The position numbers were made by a program, and so were the translations under genes. A stretch of DNA of 64,000 nt from Nocardioides silvaticus (GTDB lineage Bacteria > Actinomycetota > Actinomycetes > Propionibacteriales > Nocardioidaceae), in NCBI RefSeq assembly GCF_003160695.1, contig NZ_QGDD01000001.1, positions 744,001 through 808,000 of the forward strand, in the 5' to 3' direction. The notes below the pieces were generated by a model. It was not told where the DNA came from and did no database searches. It saw only the letters and a program-made list of their open reading frames with translations. Below are positions 53,906 to 61,711 of the stretch, in pieces (position 1 is the first letter of the stretch; each line of letters opens with the position of its first letter).

Positions 53906-55137
53906 ACGACGCGAAGAACCCCACCCCCGACCCCACCGACCCCGACAACTCAGCATGGGAGGAAGCGATGAGCCGCGACTTCGACGCGCGCGTCCGCGAC
54001 CTTCACGAGGCACCGCTGGACTTCGACTCCGTCAAGGGCAAGGCCCGCACGATCCGCCGCAACCGACGCGCCGCCGTCGCCGGCGGAGTGCTCGGTGTCG
54101 CCGCCGTGATCACCCCGATCGCCGTCGTCGTCGGCGGCAACGCCGACACCAACTCGGACAAGCCGGACTTCGCCAACCCGTCACCGACAGCCGCCGAGAC
54201 GTCGGACCCGACGATCACGACGCCCGCCGACGTGGCGCCGGACTACGTCGTCCAGGGCGAGTGGCACCAGGCCGACGGTGACGAGATCGAGCTGCCGCGG
54301 AAGGACTACAGCGCCGCTGTCCTCTGGGACGGCCAGCTGGTGGCCACCTACTTCGGTGGCGAGGTCTTCTCCGTCGCCGACGTCATCGACGAGGACGGCG
54401 AGGTCGTCGACTCCTTCGACACCACTGCTCCCGTCGTGGTGAACGACTCCGGCACCACCATCGCCTGGGTGGGCACCGACGGACAGGTGATGACCCGCTG
54501 GGCCGACGACCAGGTCTCGTTGGGCGAGGTCGACCTCGACGCCTCTGGTGAGGGCATCGCGTACTCGGCCGCCGCGGTCACCGGCGGCCCGAGCTGCTAC
54601 GAGGCCGAGGACGGCTGCATGGTCTACGTCGACTCGGGCGACGGCCAGCCGCAGGTCTTCGACTCCCACGGCGTCAACGACAACCCGGTGCCCGACGCCG
54701 TCGACTTCGGCGACGCGTCCGACACGGGCCTGGTGACCTACCGCGACGAGATCAACGACACCGGATCCTGCGGCGGCCTGATCGACCTCGGCCGGACGGA
54801 CGCCACCCCGGTGTGGGAGGGCTGCGAGATCGAGGCCGGGCCGATCGCTCCGGACGGCCAGCACGTCATCGGCCTACCGGCGTACTACGACGGCCTCGGG
54901 CTCAGCGAGATCACGGTTCGCGACGCCCGAACCGGTGCGGAGACGGGTCGGTTCGCGCCCGAGGGCGGGTTCGTCGGCTCGTGGGCCTGGTCCACCGACG
55001 GCCGCGTCATCCTCGACGCCTACGACGGCGCCAACTGGCACCTCTTCGCCCTGAGCACCGACGGCGCGCTCGAGGAGATCGCCGAACAGGTGAAGGGTCC
55101 GGACTTCGACAGCCCGTTCACGATGGTCCAGCACTGA
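53902..55137 (+). CDS. Probable anti-sigma membrane protein with extracellular propeller-like sensor
   Basis: A 411-aa single-pass protein. Residues 1-55 are cytoplasmic and charged (SAWEEAMSRDFDARVRDLHEAPLDFDSVKGKARTIRRNRR), the likely sigma-binding part, although no zinc HxxxCxxC motif is present. The TM is near residues 57-76 (AAVAGGVLGVAAVITPIAVVV). The extracellular part of about 330 aa has repeated WHQADGDEIELP / LWDGQLVATYFGGEVFSVADV / TGGPSCYEAEDGCMVYVDS blades and four cysteines that could form disulfides. This domain is about 70% identical to the lipoprotein at 55298. Coupled to the sigma gene by a 4-base overlap. Confidence 0.8.
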   Translation: MNDAKNPTPDPTDPDNSAWEEAMSRDFDARVRDLHEAPLDFDSVKGKARTIRRNRRAAVAGGVLGVAAVITPIAVVVGGNADTNSDKPDFANPSPTAAETSDPTITTPADVAPDYVVQGEWHQADGDEIELPRKDYSAAVLWDGQLVATYFGGEVFSVADVIDEDGEVVDSFDTTAPVVVNDSGTTIAWVGTDGQVMTRWADDQVSLGEVDLDASGEGIAYSAAAVTGGPSCYEAEDGCMVYVDSGDGQPQVFDSHGVNDNPVPDAVDFGDASDTGLVTYRDEINDTGSCGGLIDLGRTDATPVWEGCEIEAGPIAPDGQHVIGLPAYYDGLGLSEITVRDARTGAETGRFAPEGGFVGSWAWSTDGRVILDAYDGANWHLFALSTDGALEEIAEQVKGPDFDSPFTMVQH

Positions 55138-55156
55138 CGAACGCTCACCCACCACG

Positions 55157-55190
55157 ACGCCGGCCCGCCGCTCCCGCGGCGGGCCGGCGT
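55157..55190. terminator. Terminator after the sigma/anti-sigma operon
   Basis: ACGCCGGCCCGCCG, loop CTCCCG, CGGCGGGCCGGCGT: a perfect 14-bp stem 20 bases past the stop at 55137, followed by TCGTCGT. It separates the sigma operon from the paralogous lipoprotein, which has its own promoter. Confidence 0.8.
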
Positions 55191-55229
55191 TCGTCGTATC
55201 GAGAATTCCCCGTTTCTACGGGGGTTTCT

Positions 55230-55255
55230 GCAACCAATTCAGGTCTGCCCGCGTC
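55230..55255 (+). promoter_or_regulatory. ECF-type promoter, copy 3 (GCAACC-N14-CGCGTC)
   Basis: GCAACC (55230-55235) and CGCGTC (55250-55255) lie 43 bases before the lipoprotein ATG at 55298. Boxes and spacing are the same as before the sigma gene at 53281. A terminator just upstream means this gene must have its own promoter, which strengthens the call. Confidence 0.72.
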
Positions 55256-55297
55256 CCCCTTGCAGATATCCACCAACCGACAGAGAAGAGCAAGACG

Positions 55298-56413
55298 ATG
55301 ACCGTCAAGCGTCCCTCCCGGATCGCCGTCGCAGCGGTGATCGCCCCCCTCGCGTTCCTCGCCGCCTGCGGCGACGACACCGGCAACGGCAGCAACGAGG
55401 CGGCGTCCGACCCGACGTCCGCGTCCTCGGAGCCGACCGACGCCACCAGCCCCGCGACCGAGATCGACCAGGCCGGCGACACCGACACCACGGCGCCGGC
55501 CGCCGGCATCGACTACCTGGCCGACGGCGTCTGGCACCAGGCCGACGGCGACGAGGTGGCCCTGCCGAAGAACGACCGCGCCTACGACTCCGCGGTCCTC
55601 TGGAACGACCAGCTGGTCGCCACCCGCTGGGACGGCGAGGTGTTCTCGATCGCCGACGTCTTCGACGCCGACGGCAAGCTCGTCGACAGCTTCGAGACCA
55701 CCGCCCCCGTCGCGGTCAACGACACCGGCACGACGATCGCGTGGGTGGCCACGGACGGCGAGATCATGACGCGCTGGGCCGACGACCAGGTCTCGATCGG
55801 CAGCGTCACCCTTGCCGCCCCCGGCGAGACCATCGCCTACTCGGTCGCGGCCGTCACCGGCGGCCCGAACTGCTACGAGGCCGAGGACGGCTGCATCGTC
55901 TACCTCGACTCCGGCGTCGGCGACCCGCAGGCCTACGACTCCCACGGCATCGTCGACAACCCGATCTCCGGCGCCGTCGACTTCGGTGACGTCTCCGACG
56001 CGGGCCTCATCACCTACCGCGACAAGATCAACGACGACGGCTCGTGCGGCGGGCTGGACGACCTGTCCAAGGCGGACCGGAAGCCGGTGTGGGAGACCTG
56101 CGACTTCGAGGCCGGCCCGATCGCGCCCGACAACGCGCACATCATCGGCCTCCCGGCGTACTACGACGGCCTCGGCCTCACCGACATCACGGTCCGCGAC
56201 GCCCGGACCGGCGAGGAGACCGGCCGGTTCGCCCCCGAGGGCGGCTTCATCGGCTCGTGGGCCTGGTCCACCGACGGCCGCGTCGTCCTCGACGCCTATG
56301 ACGGCGCCAACTGGCACCTCTTCGCCCTGAGCACCGACGGCGCTCTCGAGGAGATCGCCGACCCGATCAAGGCCAAGGACTTCGACAGCCCCTTCACCCT
56401 GGTCCGCCACTGA
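55298..56413 (+). CDS. Lipoprotein paralogue of the anti-sigma sensor domain
   Basis: A 371-aa lipoprotein with signal MTVKRPSRIAVAAVIAPLAFLAAC (lipobox LAAC, Cys about residue 24) and a Thr/Ser/Asp-rich linker to residue 70. From GVWHQADGDEVALPKN to the end DFDSPFTLVRH it aligns without major gaps to residues 118-411 of the membrane protein at 53902, including the four cysteines (GPNCYEAEDGC, GSCGG, ETCDFEAG). The last 200 bases of the two genes are almost the same, so the duplication is recent or kept alike by conversion. It may compete for, or deliver, the signal sensed by the membrane protein. Confidence 0.85.
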   Translation: MTVKRPSRIAVAAVIAPLAFLAACGDDTGNGSNEAASDPTSASSEPTDATSPATEIDQAGDTDTTAPAAGIDYLADGVWHQADGDEVALPKNDRAYDSAVLWNDQLVATRWDGEVFSIADVFDADGKLVDSFETTAPVAVNDTGTTIAWVATDGEIMTRWADDQVSIGSVTLAAPGETIAYSVAAVTGGPNCYEAEDGCIVYLDSGVGDPQAYDSHGIVDNPISGAVDFGDVSDAGLITYRDKINDDGSCGGLDDLSKADRKPVWETCDFEAGPIAPDNAHIIGLPAYYDGLGLTDITVRDARTGEETGRFAPEGGFIGSWAWSTDGRVVLDAYDGANWHLFALSTDGALEEIADPIKAKDFDSPFTLVRH

Positions 56414-56431
56414 TCTCGCAGCGACGAGACA

Positions 56432-56464
56432 GGCCGGGCGGCGCCGACACGGCGCCGCCCGGCC
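56432..56464. terminator. Terminator after the sensor lipoprotein
   Basis: GGCCGGGCGGCGCC, loop GACAC, GGCGCCGCCCGGCC: a perfect 14-bp stem 18 bases past the stop at 56413, followed by TTCAT. Confidence 0.8.
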
Positions 56465-56512
56465 TTCATGTCCTCGACCAGCCCCGCTCCGGTCGTCGCG
56501 TAGCGCCGAAAT

Positions 56513-56587
56513 GGTCGTCGAGTAGCGCCGAGCGCTCTGCGCGAGGCGCGTATCGAGACGCCGCGAGCGGCCCTACGGCCGTCGGGC
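56513..56587. repeat. Dispersed 75-bp repeat, copy before the HNH gene (first)
   Basis: Begins GGTCGTCGAGTAGCGCCGAG and runs through CGTATCGAGACGCCGCGAGC to CGGCCGTCGGGCC. A partial unit (GGTCGTCGCGTAGCGCC) lies just ahead at 56491. The first 50 bases are the same as those at 11821 and 56750. The 540-base gap 56414-56956 holds only the terminator, these repeats and unrecognised sequence; I see no gene. Confidence 0.87.
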
Positions 56588-56749
56588 CTTGGGCGGTAGC
56601 CGCTACAGACGAACTGCATGGCTGGGCGCCGTCGTTGGTTGCGTGACTGTTCCCCCGAGCCCTGCGCCGGTGACGGGAGGCCTGAGGTACTCGCTGTGCT
56701 TGCGGCCGCGACCGGAAAGACGGGTGGTCACGGTCGGCGCGCGGCCGTC

Positions 56750-56824
56750 GGTCGTCGAGTAGCGCCGAGCGCTCTGCGCGAGGCGCGTATCGAGACGCCG
56801 CAAGCCGTCCTGCGGCCGTCGGGC
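56750..56824. repeat. Dispersed 75-bp repeat, copy before the HNH gene (second)
   Basis: A second copy 237 bases after the first and in the same orientation. GGTCGTCGAGTAGCGCC...CGTATCGAGACGCCGC is unchanged and GCGGCCGTCGGGCC closes it; only a few bases between differ. The arms can fold (TCGA..TCGA outside, GCGCC/GGCGC inside). Confidence 0.87.
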
Positions 56825-56956
56825 CGCCAGTCCGCGGGCCGTTGAAGAAGAGGTTCGAGCCACCTGGCGTCCACAACCGGACCGCAGGGAACCCCCTGTC
56901 CACAGGCGTGTTCCGGCCGCTTCGAACTGTCGGTGGTCCCATGTTGAATAGGCCTC

Positions 56957-58336
56957 ATGGAACTCGGGACCGCACCGCTCTTCGACCTCCCCGCCCCGCT
57001 GGGCGTCGAGGCCGTCGAGCCGGTCGCGCCCGCAGCGGAACCCGTGCCGCTGACCAGGTCCCAGGAGTTGCTCGCCGAGATCAGCGACCACCGCGCGGTC
57101 GTCGCCGAGCGGGAGATCGCCACCGTCCGTGCGATCGCCGAATGGGCGCTCGAGCACGTCGTCGACGACGAGGCCGACGCCGCCACCCTCACCGGACGGG
57201 GCCTGGACACCGGCCTCCCGCTGGCCGGCCCCGGCGCCCCCCTGATCAGCGACTTCGCCGTCATGGAGCTCAACGCCGTCCTCGGCCGCTCACTGGACTC
57301 CGGTCGCAACTACGTCGGCCAGGTCGTCGAGCTCTCCCACCTCCTCCCCCAACTGTGGCAACGGGCCCTCGACGGGCAGGTGCCGGTGTGGAAGGCCCTG
57401 AGGGTCGCCGATCACACCAGGTTGCTGTCCGAGGACGCCGCCGCCTATGTCGACCGGCAGCTCGCCATCAGCGCCCAGGGCTGCACCTGGCCCCAGGTCG
57501 ACCGCCTCGTCGAAGAAGCCCTGGTCCGGTTCGACCCCGAAGCCGCCGAAGAACGACGCCGCCAGGCGCACGAGCACCGGCACGTGAACACCGGTCTAGA
57601 CGCGGTCGGGTTCAACGGCACCGCGAACCTCTCCGCCACCCTGGATGCTGCTGACGCCCTCGACCTGGAGAACGCCATCAGCCGCCGCGCGAAGCTGCTG
57701 GGTCAGCTCGGCGACGAAGACAACCTGGATGTCCGCCGCTCCAAGGCACTCGGCGAAATAGCGCGGGAGGACCTGATGCTCGACCTGCACGTCGTCGACC
57801 CCAAGACCGGGGAGATCACCCGCACCGTCCCGGGACCGAAGACCGAGCTGGTGCTCCACCTGTCCGCCGACGACACGACCGTCGGCAGGTTCGGCAACAC
57901 CCAGACCCCGATCTCACCGGAGCAGATCAAGACCTGGCTCGGCCTCTCCGGCACGACGGTCCTCGTCCGGCCCGTGGTCGACCTGGACGGGCACCAAGCG
58001 GTGGACTCCTACGAGACCCCCGACCGCCTCCGCCGTCAGGTCACCGAACGCGACCACCACTGCGTCTTCCCCCACTGCACGGTCTCGACAGGCTCGACCA
58101 TCAGACCAGGACGCTGCGACCTCGACCACCTCGAATCCCATGCCGAGGGCGGCGTCACCTGTCCGTGCAACCTCGCCCCCTTGTGTCGAGGCCACCACCG
58201 AATGAAGACCGCCGGCCGAGCCGCCTACCGGATGCTCCACCCCGGCACCTACACCTGGACCCTCGACTCCGGCACCTACCTCGTCGACCCCACCGGCACC
58301 CACCCGCTCACCGGCACCTCCCCACCTGATCACTAG
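56957..58336 (+). CDS. DUF222/HNH endonuclease-domain protein (13E12 repeat family)
   Basis: A 459-aa protein. The N-terminal DUF222 domain (SQELLAEISDHRAVVAEREIATVRAIAEWALEH, LGRSLDSGRNYVGQVVELSHLLPQLWQRALDGQVPVWKA) is followed by a C-terminal HNH domain: CVFPHCT ... CDLDHLESHAEGG ... CNLAPLCRGHHRMKT, with the metal cysteines and histidines present. Between CT and RPGRC are seven extra residues VSTGSTI, encoded by a copy of a dispersed repeat core. The family is multicopy in actinobacteria and suspected to be mobile; function unproven. The gene follows two dispersed repeats. Confidence 0.9.
   Translation: MELGTAPLFDLPAPLGVEAVEPVAPAAEPVPLTRSQELLAEISDHRAVVAEREIATVRAIAEWALEHVVDDEADAATLTGRGLDTGLPLAGPGAPLISDFAVMELNAVLGRSLDSGRNYVGQVVELSHLLPQLWQRALDGQVPVWKALRVADHTRLLSEDAAAYVDRQLAISAQGCTWPQVDRLVEEALVRFDPEAAEERRRQAHEHRHVNTGLDAVGFNGTANLSATLDAADALDLENAISRRAKLLGQLGDEDNLDVRRSKALGEIAREDLMLDLHVVDPKTGEITRTVPGPKTELVLHLSADDTTVGRFGNTQTPISPEQIKTWLGLSGTTVLVRPVVDLDGHQAVDSYETPDRLRRQVTERDHHCVFPHCTVSTGSTIRPGRCDLDHLESHAEGGVTCPCNLAPLCRGHHRMKTAGRAAYRMLHPGTYTWTLDSGTYLVDPTGTHPLTGTSPPDH
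58081..58100 (+). repeat. Repeat-like 20-mer inserted in the HNH core
   Basis: GGTCTCGACAGGCTCGACCA resembles the ends of the dispersed repeats in this window (GGTCTCGATACG and CTCGACGACC). With ATC after it, it adds exactly 21 bases in frame (codons V-S-T-G-S-T-I) inside the zinc-finger-like part of the HNH domain. The insertion is inferred by comparison with the usual CVFPxCTRPxRxCDxDH pattern of the family. Confidence 0.65.
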
Positions 58337-58419
58337 CCACCGAGCCCCGAACCCCGCCACCCGCGGGGCCATCGGCACGCCCTGATCGCCGAGACCGCGC
58401 GCCCCCGCCGAGGGCGCCC

Positions 58420-58911
58420 TCACGTCCGAGCGGACCGATGGCCTCGCGTTCTCGGCCGGGACGTGGTCCCGCTCGCAGCGGACCAACGCCTGGCAGGGTC
58501 GACCGGAAGCTCGTCGGTGACGACCTCGAGGAGGTCACCGGCAGAGTGTCGGTTGCCCCGGGTCGTGGCGGCCAGGAGTGCCTCCGCCCCCTGGGCCTCG
58601 TCGAAGGAGGCCGGGACGACCAAGAGGCAGTAGACGTCGCGGTTCGAGGTCGTCAGATAGATCACGTGGGTGTCGTCGCGTGGAAACATCCCGACCTTGA
58701 CCGACCGGCCGGTCACGGCGACCCGCCGCGGCGCGTCGTCCCAGTCCGGGGGTGAATAGAGCCCTCTGACGACCCGTCCGTGCTCGGGAGGAAAGTGGTC
58801 GACGAGGTCGGCGAACTCTGTCGCGAGGTGGCGGCTGCGGGGCCACCATCCCCCGTCGAGCTGGTCGCGTCCGAGTCCAGCAGATCCCAGCGCGAGACGC
58901 ACCGTGCTCAC
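58420..58911 (-). CDS. DUF5994-family protein (second of a tandem pair)
   Basis: A 163-aa protein starting at GTG 58911, which overlaps the stop of the upstream paralogue. It contains LDGGWWPRSRHLATEFADLVDHFPPEHGRVVRGLYSPPDWDDAPRRV, and GMFPRDDTHVIYLTTSNRDVYCLLVVPASFDEAQGAEALLAATTRGN. The GGWWPRS segment is the family hallmark. The last 45 residues are Arg/Ser-rich and unlike the family. Function unknown. Confidence 0.82.
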   Translation of the reverse strand: MSTVRLALGSAGLGRDQLDGGWWPRSRHLATEFADLVDHFPPEHGRVVRGLYSPPDWDDAPRRVAVTGRSVKVGMFPRDDTHVIYLTTSNRDVYCLLVVPASFDEAQGAEALLAATTRGNRHSAGDLLEVVTDELPVDPARRWSAASGTTSRPRTRGHRSART

Positions 58912-59294
58912 TGCGCCACGCCCGGCCGCTCGGTGCTGGCGAAGTCCATGCGTCGCCAGGTGCTGTGAGGGTCGCTGGCCTCGCTCAGAAGCTGCTCGGC
59001 GACGTCGGAGCGCGCGTGGCCCGGGATCATCAGCAGCCGGCAGCTCGACCTGTCGCTCAGGATGAGGATCAGTGTGCGGGTCAGGTGCCGGGCGGGCACC
59101 GCCGCCTCGCTCTGGTCCCAGTCGTCGTGCAGGAAGGCGTAGCTGACGATCGACGGCCGGTCTTCGGGCCAGCGCCCGACGAGGTCGCCGAGCTGGGTGG
59201 CCAGGTCCGCCCGGCTCGGCCACCAGCCGCCGCCGTACGGACGGTTCGTGTGCTTCGGCTGGAGGCGAAGGGCGGGCTGTGCGAGGGCGGCCAT
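58908..59294 (-). CDS. DUF5994-family protein (first of a tandem pair)
   Basis: A 128-aa protein: LRLQPKHTNRPYGGGWWPSRADLATQLGDLVGRWPEDRPSIVSYAFLHDDWDQSEAAVPARHLTRTLILILSDRSSCRLLMIPGHARSDVAEQLLSEAS. It aligns along its length with the next gene (GGWWPxxxxLATxxxDLV, DDWDxxxxxV, YCLL/CRLL, EALL/EQLL). GAAGAGG precedes ATG 59294. The pair forms a two-gene operon from tandem duplication. No known function. Confidence 0.85.
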   Translation of the reverse strand: MAALAQPALRLQPKHTNRPYGGGWWPSRADLATQLGDLVGRWPEDRPSIVSYAFLHDDWDQSEAAVPARHLTRTLILILSDRSSCRLLMIPGHARSDVAEQLLSEASDPHSTWRRMDFASTERPGVAQ

Positions 59295-59388
59295 GATGGG
59301 CCTCTTCCCGGCGCCGTTGAACCGCTGCGCCTCAGGGCGCTGCTGGCGACGTCCGTGTCCTCGACGGTAGCACCGCGAGGTCCGGCCG

Positions 59389-60201
59389 CTACGGCGACCG
59401 GACGACGGCCTCGCGGATCGCCCGCCAGGCGAGCTCGCCGAGGGCCCGGTCGGCGTCCTCCGTGCCACCGCGCAGCATCTGCTGCCCGCCGGCGACGACG
59501 GTCTCGCCCGGGAGGAGGGTGCGGTGACCGGCGTCGGGGTGGGTCAGGACGTCGGTGGCGAGGCCGGCCGCCGCCCGGCGGTCGGCGACCACCCGGGCGA
59601 AGTCGACGGAGGGCCAGACCTGGTCGTCGCCACCGGCGACGAGGAGGACCGAGCCGCGGATCCGCTCGACCGGGATCGTGGCGTCGTCGACCACCACGGG
59701 CGCGGCCGCCGCCACGCTGCGGGCGTAGAAGGCGAGGAAGGCGGGCGGGTCGGAGGCGGGCACCCAGTCCTCGACGAACGGCAGGTACGGCAGTGGCTCG
59801 CCCTGCCAGGTCCAGTGGGACGTCCAGCGGTCGCCGTCGTGGCCGCCCCAGACGTAGGCCGACGGGGCGAAGGCGGCCACCGCGGCGACGCGGTGGTCGA
59901 CTGCCGAGACGAGGAGCGAGGCCTCGGCGCCGAACGACGTCCCGACGAGCGCCAGTCGGTCGCACTCGGGAGCGAGGAGGTCGAGCGCGCCGACGAAGGT
60001 CTCGAGCGGCACGCCGTACGGCCCGGCCGGTTGCCCGGGCCCGCCGAACCACCGGATCGCGAGGACGGTCGCGCCGCCGTCGGCGAGCACTCGGGCACGG
60101 TCCACGTCGACCCGCCCGCTGGAGCCGGCCGCGAGCACCACGCCCGTCCCGGTCGGGCGGTCCGGGCGGACCAGCCGCCACTCCGGGTCGGGCAGGTCCA
60201 T
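59389..60201 (-). CDS. BAAT-type acyl-CoA thioester hydrolase/acyltransferase-like protein
   Basis: A 270-aa alpha/beta hydrolase. The nucleophile elbow is LALVGTSFGAEASLLV near residue 90 (Ser where some BAATs have Cys), Asp in LLVAGGDDQVWPSVDFA, and His in HPDAGHRTLLPGE near 225. The pattern matches the BAAT C-terminal domain family (acyl-CoA thioesterases and amino-acid N-acyltransferases). It lies 2 bases after tsaD on the same strand and so is probably co-transcribed with the t6A genes; a functional link is not obvious. Confidence 0.85.
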   Translation of the reverse strand: MDLPDPEWRLVRPDRPTGTGVVLAAGSSGRVDVDRARVLADGGATVLAIRWFGGPGQPAGPYGVPLETFVGALDLLAPECDRLALVGTSFGAEASLLVSAVDHRVAAVAAFAPSAYVWGGHDGDRWTSHWTWQGEPLPYLPFVEDWVPASDPPAFLAFYARSVAAAAPVVVDDATIPVERIRGSVLLVAGGDDQVWPSVDFARVVADRRAAAGLATDVLTHPDAGHRTLLPGETVVAGGQQMLRGGTEDADRALGELAWRAIREAVVRSP

Positions 60202-60203
60202 CC

Positions 60204-61256
60204 TCAGTCCGCGAGCACCGAGGTGACGGGGAGGCTGGAGTCCGCCGGCAGGTCGTACGACGACGGGGCGTGCCCGCGGGAGACGATCGACGAGCCGAGC
60301 GCCGCGACCATGGCGCCGTTGTCGGTGCAGAGTCCCGGGCGGGGCACGCGGACGCGGATGCCCAGCTTGGAGGCGCGTTCCTCGGCCAGGCTGCGCAGCC
60401 GGGAGTTCGCGGCGACGCCTCCGCCGATGAGCAGGTCCTCGATGCCCTCGGCCGCCGCGGCGTCGAGCGCCTTGCGGACGAGCACGTCACAGACGGCCTC
60501 CTGGAACGAGGCGGCCACGTCGGCGACCGGCACCGGCTCGCCGGAGCGCTCGCGCGCCTCGACCCACCGGGCCACTGCGGTCTTCAGGCCCGAGAAGGAG
60601 AAGTCGAACCGGTGCCGCTCGAGGTCGCGCCGGCTGGTGAGGCCGCGCGGGAAGTCGATCGCGACCGAGGAGCCGGACCGCGCCTCGCGGTCGATGTGCG
60701 GACCGCCGGGGAACGGCAGGCCGAGCAGTCGGGCGACCTTGTCGAACGCCTCCCCCGCGGCGTCGTCGATCGTCGAGCCGAGCGGGTCGATCGCGGAGGT
60801 GACGTCGGTGACGCGGAGCAGGCTCGAGTGCCCGCCGGACACCAGCAGGGCGAGGCACGGCTCGGGCAGCGGCCCGTGCTCGAGCTGGTCGACCGCGACG
60901 TGGGCGGCGAGGTGGTTGACGCCGTACAACGGCTTGCCGAGCGACAGCGCGAGCGACTTGGCGGCGGCCACACCGACCAGGAGCGCGCCCGCCAGCCCGG
61001 GGCCGCTCGTGACGGCGATCGCGTCGACGTCGTGGAGGGCGATGCCCGCGGTCTCGCAGGCCCGCTCGACCGTGGGGACCATCGCCTCGAGGTGCGCCCG
61101 GCTGGCGACCTCGGGCACCACTCCCCCGAACCGGGCGTGCTCGTCGACGCTGCTCGCGACCGCGTCGGCCAGCAGCGTGTGGCCGCGCACGACACCGACG
61201 CCGGTCTCGTCGCAAGAGGTCTCGATGCCGAGCACCAGCGGTTCGTCGACGGTCAC
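60204..61256 (-). CDS. tsaD: tRNA N6-threonylcarbamoyladenosine (t6A) transferase TsaD
   Basis: A 350-aa ASKHA-fold protein that transfers threonylcarbamoyl to A37 of ANN-decoding tRNAs. Motifs: [16 protein letters not shown] at the start, metal-binding [14 protein letters not shown] (HxxxH), [37 protein letters not shown], and the C-terminal [11 protein letters not shown] and [15 protein letters not shown] 61256 overlaps the rimI stop by 4 bases. Works with TsaB (62355) here; TsaE and TsaC are not in the window. Confidence 0.97.
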   Translation of the reverse strand: MTVDEPLVLGIETSCDETGVGVVRGHTLLADAVASSVDEHARFGGVVPEVASRAHLEAMVPTVERACETAGIALHDVDAIAVTSGPGLAGALLVGVAAAKSLALSLGKPLYGVNHLAAHVAVDQLEHGPLPEPCLALLVSGGHSSLLRVTDVTSAIDPLGSTIDDAAGEAFDKVARLLGLPFPGGPHIDREARSGSSVAIDFPRGLTSRRDLERHRFDFSFSGLKTAVARWVEARERSGEPVPVADVAASFQEAVCDVLVRKALDAAAAEGIEDLLIGGGVAANSRLRSLAEERASKLGIRVRVPRPGLCTDNGAMVAALGSSIVSRGHAPSSYDLPADSSLPVTSVLAD

Positions 61257-61711
61257 GGGTCCATCCTCACAGACCGCTCGAGGACGACGGCGTCGGTGCC
61301 GTCGCGGTAGTAGCCCGGGCGGCGGGCGAGCTCGGCGAACCCCGCGCCGGTGTAGAACGCCAGCGCGCCGCCGTTGTCCTCGCGGACCTCGAGCAACAGC
61401 CGCGCCGCACCGCCGGCCGCGGCGTGCGCGTCGACGGCGGCGAGCAGCGCCGTCGCCACGCCGGTACGACGTGCGGCCGGTGCGGTGGCGATCCGCTGGA
61501 GCTCGGCGACGTCCTGCACGACGCTGACGACCGCGTAGCCGGCGAGGAGGAGGCCCTGCTCGGCGACGAAGTACTGCGTGGTCGGTAGTCGGCCACCGAC
61601 CCCCTCCTCGACCAGCGCCTGCGACCACGCGTCGAGCGGGAGCGCGACCTGCTCGAGGTCCGCGATCGCGTCGGCGTCGCCCGGGTCGGCCGGGCGCACC
61701 CGGAGGGTCAC
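61253..61711 (-). CDS. rimI: Ribosomal-protein-alanine N-acetyltransferase RimI-like
   Basis: A 152-aa GNAT protein. Acetyl-CoA loop: [28 protein letters not shown]; later [44 protein letters not shown] is typical of RimI (YTxxGF and Y..DG.DA). RimI acetylates the N-terminus of ribosomal protein S18 in E. coli. GTG 61711 overlaps tsaB by 4 bases; tsaB-rimI-tsaD is the classic actinobacterial order. Confidence 0.92.
   Translation of the reverse strand: MTLRVRPADPGDADAIADLEQVALPLDAWSQALVEEGVGGRLPTTQYFVAEQGLLLAGYAVVSVVQDVAELQRIATAPAARRTGVATALLAAVDAHAAAGGAARLLLEVREDNGGALAFYTGAGFAELARRPGYYRDGTDAVVLERSVRMDP

Noticed and set aside
56466..56942. Possible small gene or gene remnant on the minus strand before the HNH gene
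   Set aside because: The frame passes through two copies of the dispersed repeat and a terminator; the predicted peptide is low complexity with no family match.
56957..58336. DUF222/HNH gene as an insertion sequence or intein
   Set aside because: No terminal inverted repeats, target duplication, or host protein interrupted by it; family is treated as a multicopy gene, not a defined transposon.
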